Assembly (NCBI GenBank): GCA_031763025.1
Contig: JASSKH010000024.1
Span: 10,376,087-10,440,086, forward strand
Reading direction: 5' to 3'
DNA length: 64,000 nucleotides
Origin: Macrocystis pyrifera
Taxonomy: Eukaryota > Sar > Phaeophyceae > Laminariales > Laminariaceae
Numbering within the stretch: position 1 is the first letter of the stretch; each line of letters begins with the position of its first letter. The position numbers and the translations under genes were made by a program. A model generated the notes under the pieces. It did no database searches, had not been told where the DNA came from, and saw only the letters and a program-made list of their open reading frames with translations. Shown piece by piece: positions 48,833 through 60,711 of the stretch.

Positions 48833-50906
48833 ATGGCCGAGCCTCTGCAGCCCTTCAACGACGCCAATGCAGAAGAGGACGAACGGTGAGATGAAATGCG
48901 CGTCTCTTTCATTCCCTTCATGCTACATATGGGCACGACTGGCGTATTTTTTATCACGCCGCGTTGCCTTTGCATTCCGACGTCGTGACACGCCTCCGCT
49001 TGTCAGGAATGTGCAAAGCCGTCTTATATATTTCCCACGATTGGGAAAAATTAGCAACGTCTGGTATTGAGGAGCGTATAAAATCTCTCTGCTCATTCAA
49101 ACCGCCTTCTTCCAGCGTCGTCGTGAACGCCGATTTTTTACTATGAGCTTATGGTTTGACGTTGCTTGCGCCAAGAAGTTCCTGGTCACTACTGGTTGTT
49201 GGAGACAGGACAAAGAAACATATTGTTGCATAGCTATGTGATCGTGCTATGCTACTGCCACAACTGCTCCAGTAAGCGCACTATTGGAAGCACAGGAGTG
49301 AGGGGGCTTTTCGCGCCTTCGTTCGCATGCCGTAATTACTTCTTCGTGGGTTTTTCCTTCTCTAGCGCTGAGTTGGAGCTTTGCGTCTGACACTGCACAT
49401 AAATCAGCAACCTAGAAGTTTATCGCACACCTTGCTTTTCGGTGTGTTTTCCTGTGCCACATTTGTCGACTTTTGGTTACGTAACTATCCTGAAAGTATG
49501 AATACATAATGATGTACCTGGTACTTTTATTTCATGTGTACCACTTGGGCCTGGTTTCAACAAAATGGTTGACTTGGTTCATATTCCGTACACCTATTAA
49601 TTTCAGCTGGATTCCGAGAAAAAATCCGAGAAATTTCCCCAAGCTCAGGTCTCATCGGCCACATAAAAAGTAGAAACAGCTCATGCCCAATCATTCCGAA
49701 CCATGGACGCCAACTTCGGCCCCGTTAACCTCCGTACACTTGTGTAGGACGAGTCGTGGTCGCTTTGAGGAGTGGGGTCAGGGTTACAATATAGGGTTAG
49801 GGGTAGAGTTTTTTAGGTTCGGTCAGCCAAAGTATCAATATAAAAATCATCATCCAACCATTTTGTCAAGACTAGACCAAATGGTATAAAGTCCTAAAAA
49901 AAAAAACTGCGCGCGCCGGGTGTAGGTCGGGTTCAGGATCAGGGTCGGGGCTAGGGTTAGAGCGGGTCGGCCAAAGTATCAACCTAATCAATCATCATCC
50001 AACCCTGTTGTCGAAGCTAGGCCAATGATACACAGCTCTCTAAGACAATACATAGTATTTGATGTCCTCCCGTTCGTGCCTGGCCCTCAATGTTTCCCCA
50101 CGTCTAAGGTTTGTGGCGCTGGATGATTGCGACTACGTTGTAGCCGTCAGGTACAGAGATTACGACGGCCATTCCACTCGGGCCTCCCGCGTGGTACAGG
50201 ATATCTTGAAGAACAAAGCACAGTGGCAAACGGTGAGATCATTGCGTGCCAGTACGCACCAACACATTGATGGGAAGTGGATCGTAGCTATCACAATGAA
50301 TGGCACACAACACGAGAGAAGCTGCGGATATTCAAGAAGACTGGAGTATGTACAAGCAAGTCCAACGAAAATGAGTCTTTGTTGCTACTACGTACTGTCT
50401 AGGACTGCGATCAAGCCTCACCGAAAGCTTATAGATTTGGCGCTACTGTATTGCTACTCGGAGTATGTGGTTTTGAAAAGATGGAATAGCGCCGTTGGCT
50501 CTTAAACGAACTGGCACCCATCACACGCAAATATACGCATAAAATTTAACGAGTGGGGCGTGCGTACCTCTAACTGGTAGCAGGGCTGTGTTCTGTGCTC
50601 CCTTCCGATGGACAGGTTGACTATACCGGACACGTTTGTGAATAGAAACACTCTTGTGAAGCAAAATTGCAGTGACGCCCTTTAAATTTAGACTTTCCTT
50701 TCCTGTCACCCCCCTGTGCACGCCTTTGCCCTTCCTCGCACGCGTTGATGCATCTTTAGGCGTTGTCGCACAAGATGCTAGACGCAGAGTTCTCCGACCC
50801 TGCTCTGCGCGCGTTCTTCATCCCTTTCGTCTCAGAGGGTTTCGTCAGGCACGGAATGCTCAGCCTTTACCGGAGGGTTACACCTGGCAAAAGCACCTCT
50901 AAATAG
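48833..50906 (+). CDS. small three-exon gene, function unknown
   Basis: Exons 48833-48885, 50109-50232 and 50760-50906 join with matching phases (2, then 0) to encode 107 residues. The ATG sits in a strong context (ACCATGG). The protein starts with an acidic segment (MAEPLQPFNDANAEEDER), continues with LDDCDYVVAVRYRDYDGH and DILKNKAQWQT, and ends with AEFSDPALRAFFIPFVSEGF and a basic tail to TAG 50904-50906. A good acceptor at 48816-48817 lies just before the ATG, so upstream exons are possible. No membrane segment and no known domain. The first intron holds the duplicated block at 49779-50044. Confidence 0.52.
49779..50044. repeat. ~120-bp duplicated block
   Basis: Unit 1 (49779-49897) and unit 2 (49924-50044) share TAGGGTTAG, GGTCRGCCAAAGTATCAA, CATCATCCAACC and the TAGRCCAA end, separated by an A-run. 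It lies in the first intron of the small three-exon gene. Confidence 0.75.
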
Positions 50907-52500
50907 AATTGAGCAGTTGTATTTCCATTTTTCCACCATGTTTGCTGTCTCCTGCAGACACCTGGTACCTGGTATGTTATTGTGTGTTTTGTAGCATAGG
51001 AGACCTGGTGTGTTTGTAGCGTAACAGCTCAATCAAGGGGCTATGATAAGGAGAACTATGCGATGGAGAGCTAGCTATGCGAATGCGCATGTGCCTCGTT
51101 TCCGGTTTGACCATTGCTTGCATGGCCGTTCGTCTGAAGGCCAAGGCCGTTCCAAGATGTTCGACTTTGAAGCCGTTCTCGTCGTCATACCATGGTTGAC
51201 GGTTTGTTTTCGTGGTAGGCACTCACGTCTGTGGGTTGTCGAGACGTCGTGCTATTTTTGGCGTTTTTCGTGCCTGCTATCTACTTGGTATCTGTATACC
51301 CAACTCTATTTCAGGAGAGACATTTGTTGTTCGACTCAGCTTGAACGCAGTCTCCCCTTGATGACTGGAATCGTTGGAGGTCGCAATCAAAGCTACTGTA
51401 ATACACACCACATTATGACGTTATGACGATATCACACACAGTACCACAGGGAAGCTGGATAGAGGTTAGGCACCCAAACACGCGAGGTGTCTTCCGATTC
51501 AGTTCTGGAAACGCGGTGCACATGTTTTTCGGGACTGTTGCCATGGTGGAGTAGCGCGTTCTTCAGCTGCATGCAAAAAAATAGAGGTAGCTGACAGCTC
51601 GCTGTGTTCGTTGGCCTCGAACGTTAGCGCATCGTCCCTTATAATTCCGGTTCGTTCGTGTTGATCGGCACCGTGTCGAATACCACGTCGTACCGCGAGA
51701 GGCGAGAATTGTTGCGTTTTATCTGTTGCAGACATGTCAGAGGGTGTTCCTGGCCGCACCACGGACATTAAAGAGGAGTTTCGCCGATTTGGGGGGTACG
51801 ACCAACTTACAGCAGTAGTAGATGGGCCCGCTACAACAATGAACAGCTCTGCCACAACCCGGGATTGGATTGCGCATTATTCTCTCCAAGGTTGCTCCAA
51901 CAGACAAATTGCTCCGACGGACGGGCGTAGATTTCGGTACTTCGTTGTGTCCCCCTTGTTTCCCATCAACGCCTTGCTTGTCAACACGGCCGTCGGTTTA
52001 CATCGTCTGCCGTCACGTGGTGCTGAGTAGAGTTATACAGTACTGCAGTACTTGCAACTAGTGTAATTTGAGGGAAAGTTGAAGACCCGAGTTGTTGTAG
52101 CCATGTGCGCACAAAAAAAAAAAGTACCTACGTTACGGCAGACCGGGGGAGGGAGTGTGAGGTACCCGTTAGGTCCATACTTACAAAGTATAACACAAGA
52201 CGTGTGAAAAAGAAACTACCGACTGCAATCTCTACCCCTCTTTGGACTTCCTCAGTCGAAAGTAAACGATTGTTACAGGACCGGTACACACCTCGGATAA
52301 ACGAAACACTCAACGTTTTATGGTAATGTTAGGCATCAGCGAAAAAAAAACGTGACATTACGTTACTACGTTAACTACTTCCTGGATTTTGTGATAATAT
52401 ACTGTAATCATTGTGTGTTGTGATATTGGCGGGCGATCGCGTAACGTTTTGATAGAGTGTTACTTTGATCCCGTACTGACCGCAGTATGTGTGACGGTGT
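50907..52500. other. region without a recognised gene
   Basis: An ATG frame at 51734 reads MSEGVPGRTTDIKEEFRRFG before a GTACGA donor-like site and could be a first exon, but no partner exon was found. Other frames are unsupported. Confidence 0.35.
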
Positions 52501-52504
52501 TAAG

Positions 52505-54185
52505 GTATGCAGCCCATAGCGACTAACACTATGTTAGCGTGTTAGCGGAATTCCTGGTGGCTATCGAAACACACGTTGAAGGGATAACGTACATGGTCAA
52601 TTAAATGTTAACATTATGTTACCGTGTTAGCGATATCAGCCCGTAGCGAGTAACGTTATGTTAGTGTGTCAGCGGGATTCTTGCTACCGTAACACCCTTT
52701 CGACGGATAACGTACACGGCCAAATAAACGCGTACAGAACACTGTTAGTGTGTTAGTAAAATTCCTAAGGGCTATCGTAGCACGCGTTATAGGGATGACG
52801 TATATGGTCAATACGACGTTAACATTATGTTACCGTATCAGCCGCAGCAGCAGTCCGTATCGAGCGACGTTATGTGAGGGTATTGTTACGGAAATCTTGC
52901 TGCCATAACATAACGTACGTCAAACGGATAACGTATATGATCGATAAAACACTAGCATTATGTTAATGTGTTAACTCGTGTGCAATGTATGTAGTGACAC
53001 AAGTTAGCAGATAACGTACACCCCCAATCTAACATAACAATATGTTACTGCCGTGTTGAGTGTTTACCTTTAAGTGCGAGTGTGCAGATTACGTTATAGA
53101 TGGATAACGTAATGTGTTGTTATAGATGGATAACTTCTGGCGGGGTTTCAACAAAAAATGAGGCGTTTTTTGCGGTGACCCCTCCTAAATATACCCTGTT
53201 TGGGGGTTTGAAAATATGGAGGCGTTTTTTACCGGGGATGCCATGCTATCCTCCCCCCCGGGGATATTTTGTAGATATCCCTTTTACTGGGATGTCGGCG
53301 GCGAAATCGGATGACACGGCTATGCGTTTTATGTTCCACACGCCCGCTTTACCACCAGCACAGGTAACACATGTTAGATCTAGGGAAGATCCAAAAGATA
53401 ACGTATTAATAGTAACATTACGTTAGAACGACTTCGGCCCCAACGATAACTCAGCAACATAAAGTTAGACCCGGATTGATTTTTATGGTAACACGGTAAC
53501 GGAATGTTACCATCAGATCTTTACTGACGGTAACTCCGTAACATAATGTTACAGGGACTTCCGCATTTAGGCTAACATCATAACATAATATTACGTATGG
53601 GTAGGCTAAGACTGTAACGTGTCTAACGTACGTTAAGTGTTACGTTATCCGAGCCTACGGCAATCAGATGGGGCGTTCAGATAACGTAGTGTTGGTAGTG
53701 CTGGCCATTGCGTTATGTTACGTTAGTGTGTTATTGCAACACAATGTTATGCGTTAGTAGTGCTGGCGAACAGGGTAACGTTATGTTAGAGTGTTATGTA
53801 TAACACTCCTCCTAAGGGTAACACTATGTTGGTGTGTTACGCCTAACGCTGCGTCGACAATAACATTATGTTATCGTGTTAGTAAATATGCGGATATCGA
53901 TCTGGGCATGTTAGAGTGATAACGTACGTGTTTGGTCAAAGCCTAACATTGTGTTACAGTGTTAGTTCAAGGACTGATCACGGCAAAACATAATGTTACT
54001 GTACCAGAGCTGGACGAGACCGAGCAGCAACATAACGTTGAGGCGCGTGCGCGTTCGTGGGTTTCCAGTTAACCCTGTGTTACTGCGTTACCGTGATCGC
54101 TCCTCCAGTGCTAACACTATGTTAGTACGTTGCTACGTTCCTCTGTTAGGCCCCATAACGTAGATAAGTGTTATCCGAGTGTTAC
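52505..54185. repeat. cluster of about 17 degenerate 22-bp motifs (AACAYTATGTTANNGTGTTAGY)
   Basis: The motif recurs near 52525, 52606, 52650, 52738, 52820, 52867, 52954, 53036, 53712, 53779, 53819, 53863, 53944, 54072 and 54112 on the plus strand and near 53495 and 53535 on the minus strand. Its left part (TAACATWATGTTA) is palindromic. In the first 600 bp the motif alternates with GATAACGTAYAYGGTCAA, giving a loose 90-130 bp higher-order period; later copies are spaced irregularly. A segment without the motif (about 53130-53390) separates the two parts. No gene is supported. Confidence 0.85.
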
Positions 54186-54215
54186 GTTATCCGAGGTGTG
54201 TGCAAGTATACAGTA

Positions 54216-54272
54216 TTACGGCCGATTGTTTTGCCGGCGGGCGGTGTCAGGCACGAAAACAATCGGCCGTAA
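54216..54272. repeat. hairpin with 17-bp perfect arms
   Basis: TTACGGCCGATTGTTTT (54216-54232) is exactly complementary to AAAACAATCGGCCGTAA (54256-54272) around a 23-bp GC-rich loop. A related structure at about 54455-54510 shares the loop sequence GGCGGTGTC and the AACAATCG arm core. Confidence 0.9.
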
Positions 54273-54454
54273 CACTGTGAAGCGGGGTCGTAAGGTCTTC
54301 CTTTATTTTCAATTTCGGCCGAGTCCTCGGGTAGTAGTCGAACAACCCCGTCTGCACCGAGGGTCCCGATACTGCGCTTTACGCGCGCACGGTACTCTTG
54401 TAGGGAAAATATCGGGCTGATCGCTCGGGCGCGTGCTCTGCCGTGTCCAGGGGC

Positions 54455-54510
54455 GCGCGGTCGGCGGTGTCACAGACACGAGAACAATCGACCGACCTGT
54501 GACACGGATT
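54455..54510. repeat. second, related hairpin
   Basis: GTGTCACAG and CTGTGACAC, and GGTCGG and CCGACC, form interleaved inverted repeats. The AGAACAATCGACCG segment is a variant of the right arm of the hairpin at 54216-54272. Confidence 0.65.
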
Positions 54511-54519
54511 CTTCAAATA

Positions 54520-56220
54520 TATCAGTGTTTAATCGCGTGTTTTTGGTGGATGGATGTCTCTCGCTTTCATCGATCTATCCAATCTCCGAAAGACGGCCAG
54601 GGTACCGCTATATTGCTAACACTACTTTCCAATTCAAGCATGTTGCCTTACGACACGATTTAGAGCTCACGGTGCCGGAATGGGGCAGCTTTTGTCCGGT
54701 GTTTGATGCACGGTCGTGAAGCCTCAATTCTATCGAAAACGCTGATGATGATGATGCGACGTCCACATTGGCTACGAGTGTTGATAAACCGCATGATGTC
54801 TCACGTTACATGATCAGTACTTTGTATTGAATTGAGTGTAAGGAGGATGGGGAGATGATGAAGACGTTCGCCCCGTCGCCTATCGCTATCGCCTGTAGGT
54901 TGTCGGTTGTCGTTGTTTCGTTTGAAAAAAATATGAGAAGTTCATTGGCCAAACGATTGCGCCGCGTTTCAAATAATTACGCCGCGTTTCCGAAAGTTTG
55001 TGTCTCTCGTCCCTCGTCGCACGCCAACCGGCCGAGATACCCGCTTCCCGAGCACTCGCAGCTGCATGCCCCCCCCCCAGAGACGATCGATCTCTCAGAA
55101 AGTAATCGCCAGAGCTGTTAATCTCTACGATGACCGCCTCTCACGCTGCTCCTTCCCCCTGTCTCGTCACCTGTCGCATCTTACGACCACGATGACGATT
55201 CAGCGTGTCAGCATGTTGTGCTGTCGCTGTCCGTGATGCGGCGTGTCGAACAACGTCCCGTGGTCGCGTTTGTTTTGCCTCTACCGCCTGTGCCTGTGCC
55301 GGTGCCTATTCCTGTATTTTCAGCCATCGAGGCCGAGGTTGAGGGGTCTACTGCTGGATCCAGATGGAGTGGCCATTGGGTGAGTGGTGGATGGAATTGA
55401 TTGCGCCGCGTGTATCGTCTCATATCATACTGCTGCAGAAAGCATCGTACCAGGTACCAGATACCAGGGATCACATGATGTCATACCAGGTACCAGGTAC
55501 GATGTGGTACGATACGACGGGCAAGGTACAGCACCTACAGGGGATAGGAAGAAGACAGTAGCCGTCAAACATCTACACGTGTACCAGCACGACATCGATG
55601 TTTGGTGACGATGTGGAGAAATCTCAAAGTTCAAAGCACGTCAGCAAAAGACATCGTCGGGAATATTCAAGCTGCACGAACTCTTGTTATCCAAAGTTGG
55701 TGTCATACAGCGCGAGTAATTTGGATTCGTGGCTCACTTCTTCTCTGCCCCTACCCTGTGGGGGCCAATAATACATGACCTGAAACATCCATACATAGAC
55801 TGCCATGCAGTCTAGGCTACCGTTGCCGGAGGCTACGAACATTCTGGAATGTGTGCTGGTCCACAGCCTCGTGGGAGATGACATTGGAGACCTTCGTGTT
55901 CGGGCTCATCAAGTATTGGAACAGGGTTTTGTTTTGGAGCAGCTGCTTCAATTGCGCCGCTTTCGGAGAAGCAGCCTCGAACACAGAACGCGAGAGGAGT
56001 CCGATGGGAAGCAACAACAGCTAATCATCGCTGGCACAGCAGGGAGGGATGCTATACCACCAACGTCGGAACTCTCCGATGGTGGATGAGGGAGCCGGGT
56101 GGAGGATCCCGAAGGCGATTCCGTAGAGACGACGTCGCAGCTACTGCTGTAAAGTTGCAGTAGTAACCAAGCCCTACGGCGGAAGCAGAACCGTAGGCAG
56201 GGAGCAGCAGCAGCAGCTTA
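54520..56220. other. region without a recognised gene
   Basis: Short frames only. Two TACCAGGTACCAGGTA-type motifs lie at 55449-55460 and 55483-55500. The 55805-56089 (+) and 55817-56017 (-) frames overlap and neither has a motif. Confidence 0.35.
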
Positions 56221-56224
56221 TGTT

Positions 56225-56376
56225 CTACGTATGGTGGGGGTTTAACCATATGCGCATCTGCCGTGTGAAGCGGATAGGGGGAGGGCGTACAGCAGCAGCA
56301 CTACGTATGGTGGGGGTTTAACCATATGCTCATCTGCCGTGTGAAGCGGACAGGGGGAGGGCGTACAGCAGCAGCA
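56225..56376. repeat. 76-bp tandem duplication ending in CAG repeats
   Basis: Two units, 56225-56300 and 56301-56376, nearly identical, starting CTACGTATGGTGGGGGTTTA and ending in AGCAGCAGCA. A short CAG run precedes the first unit and a longer one follows the second. Confidence 0.9.
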
Positions 56377-56450
56377 GCAGCAACTGAAAGCCCTGCGGCA
56401 GGAGTACAGCCGTGGCCACCCCCGCCGTTCGTATAGGATGGGGGAATTTT

Positions 56451-56670
56451 AAGTCGTACGTGATTGATTTCCCGTTTGCAGGAGTTTAAGTTAGGAGATA
56501 TTTGTTTCCCGTGTGCAGAAGCTTAAGTAGTGCGGGATTTATTTCCCGTATGCATAAGCTTAAGTCGTACGGGGTTTATTTCCAGTATGCAGGAGGCCAA
56601 GTCGTGCGGGATTTATTTCCCGAATGCAGGAGACTAAAAGTCGTGCGGGATTCATTTCCCGTATGCAGCA
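56451..56670. repeat. 37-bp tandem repeat, six units, each with a small palindrome
   Basis: Units begin at 56451, 56488, 56525, 56562, 56599 and 56637. The consensus starts AAGTCGTGCGGGATTTATTT and continues CCCGTATGCAGGAGCTT; CGGGA...TCCCG within it forms a short stem. The period is constant at 37 bp (38 once), so it is not protein-coding. Confidence 0.93.
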
Positions 56671-58330
56671 ACATCCTGCTCAATTCGCGAGAAGCCGCAC
56701 AGCCGCCATGCTGTGCGCACCCCACCATGAGGGGATGGGGAAGCCGAGTGACGTACTAGTCTCGTGCCCTCTACTGCGAGCAGTTTAGTGGCGGAGGCGG
56801 GCGCATGGGAATCGGGTGCTGTCTGCAGCAGCACCAAAAACGAAGGGAATAGCGTCTGAACGGCAATAAATACTTCATGACAGCAGCAGCAGCAGCAGCG
56901 GGAAGGTCGTGAAGTAGACAGACAGGTATCTCGTCAGCTGGAGCTTTTTAGTGATCCGGCTACTTCGTGGGTGGGAGGTTATGTCTAGTCTTTCAGGTGG
57001 GTATTCGTTGGAGTAGTTTTCTCTTGCGATTGGATACACCTGTCGGTCGAAATATGTTTTCGATCGTACAAATGGAGATATCTCGTTTTCGACTGGGTTT
57101 GGATTCGTTCCGGGCAAGTCGTATGTGATAGATACCGTTTGCGACGTGTTGAGGATTACTAAGTGATACCAGTTATCGTTCTTCCGGGGAAAGTCGTAGA
57201 CGATACACAGGATATGTGTCGCTCATCACTGAATACGGATCTCTGAATGGTATGGAATATACTACTCATCTCGGGAAAGGCATGAACGGTACGAAGGTAG
57301 AATATCGTCTATAGGTTTGTCCTGGATGGTACACGTAGCCTTTGTTTTTTCGCCTGGTAGTTTCGAAATGTGTTTTGACGCTCAAAATCAAACAGTCTTT
57401 GTCAATCCGAAAACGTGTATCTGGGAGTGTTTTTCTGGTATAGACAAGACCAGAAGGGGACTGGTGGAACTGATATTTATAATGTTAACGAACCGGCGAA
57501 GTAAGGGTACGTGGGTGCACCTGGAGAGGTATACTGCTGACATAAGGTATTGGTGGTGACTGTATACTGATGTCATTGATTCTTGCTGGAACCTTCTGTT
57601 TGTGACTGTTTACTGTTTTTCAGAATAAGTGGGGTTTGCATTTTTTATTCATGATTGGTTATTCTACCACTAGTATTGTTGTGCGAACTTGGATTTGTTC
57701 GCGAAGGAGAAAAATGGAACATTTGATGTTCTGGGGATGATCGAATAGTTTTATTAGCTGGGAGGGCTCAGGGTATTCGTGCTGAAAGTTGCATCATTTT
57801 AATGTTTCTTTATTGGGTTATTCGGAGCTAGTATACAAAAGCCAAAAAAGGAGTATTTTCGTTTTTTGATGTATCACAAGCGACTTTTATTTCGGGTACT
57901 TTTAGTGCCAGATAAATTATGTGAAAAAGGATGTATGCTATCTCGCGTTTACCGTTACGATCTGTGTATCTATGGCGGTGGTAGTAAGGGACCAAAGGGA
58001 GGTTTTTGTCCGGGGGACCTCGCGATATCTGGCATGATATTTTTCAGCTTAGTTTTTAGTTTTTGGCGCGACTACTGTTGTAATCTTTTCCATGATTGCA
58101 ATAGTTTGTTTGGGATTGAGAGAGAGGTTTTTGCTTGTCGTCGGGATGAGTTTCCTCTTGCCATTGCTATGGTTGATGTAGGTCAAGGAGTTACGTTCTG
58201 GTTATTTTGGTTCTTCACTGTAATGTAAAGAGCCAGGGAGGGTGTTCGTTTGGTCTCTTTAAATGACAGTTACGTACCGGTTGGTACCATTGTCTATTGT
58301 GGATTATGTGACTCTTGACATCTGAGGTTG
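56671..58330. other. region without a recognised gene
   Basis: AT-rich sequence with a CAGCAG run near 56880-56900. A 120-codon plus-strand frame at 57866-58228 is cysteine- and phenylalanine-rich but shows no motif or splice support. Confidence 0.35.
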
Positions 58331-58334
58331 TAAG

Positions 58335-58495
58335 AGGTGACGCACGACTAGGGAAGAGGACAATATGAACGAAAAGCCGGGCGCTGATTAGGGGCTTGAT
58401 CAACCCCGGCGGATGTTGTCGGCGGGAGGCCGTATCGAGCCCAAAGGTACTTCTTTTGTTCGTTTATAAAGGATAGAAAACTGAGCTACACACAA
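58335..58495 (+). mobile_element. foldback tRNA-like element, 3' half
   Basis: Matches the right half of the family at 20495-21680: GCTGATTAGGGGCTTGATCA, then GTCGGCGGGAGGCCGTATCG, TTTATAAAGGATAG and ACTGAGCTAC. The head with the A and B boxes is absent, so this is a truncated copy. Confidence 0.85.
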
Positions 58496-59870
58496 CCCAG
58501 CCATTCAGAATATATCGACGAGTCGATGCGGGCATGCCGCAGTACAGTACCTGGAATCAACACAAGACCGACTACGGCGCAGAAGCTTACGACATCGACG
58601 ATGTGCACTAATGCACGAAGTGAAGGCAGGCGAAGCCCTATGTACCCCGTGGTGGCTTAGAACTCGGGTAGACCATATCGCAACAGTGGTGTACACCACT
58701 GCTATGGACATGTCGAGATGATTGATATTAAAAGCATAGTAGACGGTGTTTATCATCGGGGACGCCACAAAAGCATGTGTTCACGACAGACTTCTCTACT
58801 GTGTGAAGTTGTCGCCTACTGAGCTAAAGGGGCCAAAGACCGATCGATTACCCCACCCGGGGTAATCCTTACAACACTCTCTCACCCTCGGGACGGCGGG
58901 ATCTTTGAGGCGTCGGTACTGTATACGGTCCTACGCTGACCTACCGGCTTCGTTTCAATACCTGGGGAACCAGGGAGATGTGTTTTTAGGGACGCAAACG
59001 CAAGCGTTTCTATAAAGAAACGTTCGAAGTGAGGTTCGAACCCATATCCTCCAAGGATAATTCTTATAACAGTTGTAAGTCTATCCCGCACGGCGCTCAG
59101 CGATTGGCACTCGATAACGTACATTTCTCCTGGTCTCCGGTTTCTGTTGATTCACGTGTCGCCATTGCATTTCCTCCGATAGTTCGCGGTGGGTAACGTC
59201 GGAGGAAGACTCTACCTCTACTTCTACACATTTTGGGAGATTGGGCTCAGGCACAGAGGTGAGGGGCAGTCATGGTGCTGCTTTGGAAGAGAAGCTCTGA
59301 TGCTCTAATCACCAGTTGCGTCCATGCGGACGCCTAGCGCTCTATTGGTGTCTGCGGTTGTTGGTCTTGAGATGCTGTTGTTCATGAACAACGCAAGGGT
59401 GTGGACTTGAGGGTGTACTTGCGAACACAATCGAGAGGAGCACTGGCTCCACACAGCAAGCAACGATTCTGTGATTTGACGTACACTTAGCAAAGTGCCG
59501 CGAGTTAAATGTATTTGTGGCGCCCCGAGTTGCGCTGTGAGTGTTGTTAGCTGCCCATGCATGTGTTCAACCGGCCCATAAAATTCAAACGTCAAGCAAA
59601 CCGATTGGTAGGGGCCCAAAGTGACTTTTTGCTCTGGACTTTTCGATCGTCAAGTTGGCAAATGAAACGTTGGTTTGGGGTAGCAGCCATATATCGCTCG
59701 ATGATATTTACACGTGCGTTTCCCATGAATTTTTTATAGTGTATTATTTCGTGCATGCCAGAGTTCCCCCGGCCATGTGTAGGTACCCTCATGATCACCA
59801 AAGCAGCCTTTAGTATCGATCACCATAGCAGACTAACTTTGCGGTCGTTCCCATACCGTGCGTTTTCGCT
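58496..59870. other. region with tRNA-like remnant, no recognised gene
   Basis: On the minus strand near 59027-59110, ATGGGTTCGAACCTCACTTC resembles a B box and T-arm, with an A-box-like GCTGAGCGCCGTGCGG upstream. The arms do not form a full tRNA. The rest holds only short frames. Confidence 0.35.
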
Positions 59871-59877
59871 TCTACAG

Positions 59878-60384
59878 GTTCCCGCTGTGCTAGCGCTAAT
59901 GTTCATCGCTTTCTGGGCTTTCTGGAGGTGCATAGTCGGACGACAGTCAATCGCGACAGTGGTAGACAGCAAAATATCGAGGAAGGAACCCAGCAGTGGT
60001 AGCAATAGCGCCGGATCGCTTAGACGAGAGGAACTTGACCCCGGTCCCCTGGATGACCTGGAGAACCAAGGTACCACGCACTTTCACGATGACTTCATCG
60101 CCGTAAGGTATGAAGAGTCTCTTTCTGTCAGGCGGGACGGCGGTGCCTTGACAGGGTCCAGAAAGCAGCTGGGGGAGGCGACGTTGTCCCAGAGCAGCAG
60201 TAGGCACCGCGGAGAGGGTGAAGACATCGAGGATGGGGGAAGCATGTTCAGCTCCCCCCCTAGCATCGGCGAAGTGCTGCAGCGCAGCTTACGGGGCTTC
60301 CGCGAACCATGGTGGACGGCACCTGCTTCTGGCGAGAACGAAACTCGTGAAGATGAGGCCAACCTCAACCTCGGGAGCCATTGA
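59878..60384 (+). CDS. membrane-anchored, disordered protein segment
   Basis: Follows a good acceptor (TTCTACAG) and stays open to TGA 60382-60384, 168 codons. It starts with a transmembrane helix (VPAVLALMFIAFWAFW) followed by RCIVGRQ, then a long Ser/Asp/Glu/Arg-rich, probably disordered region with an amphipathic stretch (SIGEVLQRSLRGFREPWW). A strong donor (GCC/GTAAGG at 60103) in phase 0 would join it to the kinase exon at 60712, giving one membrane-anchored kinase. Otherwise it is the last exon of a separate gene. An extracellular part, if any, lies in exons not identified. Confidence 0.45.
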   Translation, partial: VPAVLALMFIAFWAFWRCIVGRQSIATVVDSKISRKEPSSGSNSAGSLRREELDPGPLDDLENQGTTHFHDDFIAVRYEESLSVRRDGGALTGSRKQLGEATLSQSSSRHRGEGEDIEDGGSMFSSPPSIGEVLQRSLRGFREPWWTAPASGENETREDEANLNLGSH

Positions 60385-60711
60385 GGGCTGCCCCCTGCAG
60401 CCGGAAACGCAGGTGGGCCCGTGCGGTACATTGTGCCAGCTTATCATCTCCACAATGTAGGTATTACATTTATGGTCAGGGCCGATAGGTCAGTAGTGTC
60501 CATAGGTGACACTTGCGGCTCTCAAAGCTCACTTGCGCATGCTTGGCGTACGGTGTACGTAGTGCATGCTACTGGACACACGGCGGGATCAGAAACGATC
60601 GGCTGGCGTTATTTTCCTACGCGTGGTTGGCTCAGAATCGGGTGGCTTCGTAGCTGACTCGCGCATGCTTGTCCCTCCTGTTCCTTCGGACTCCAACCTT
60701 TTATCCCGCAG

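Noticed and set aside
49790..49960. Telomere-like TAGGGTTAG sequence
   Set aside because: Only isolated copies inside a duplicated intronic block, not a tandem telomeric array.
52505..54185. CRISPR-like array
   Set aside because: Copies are degenerate, spacing is irregular, two copies are inverted, no cas genes are present and the genome is eukaryotic.
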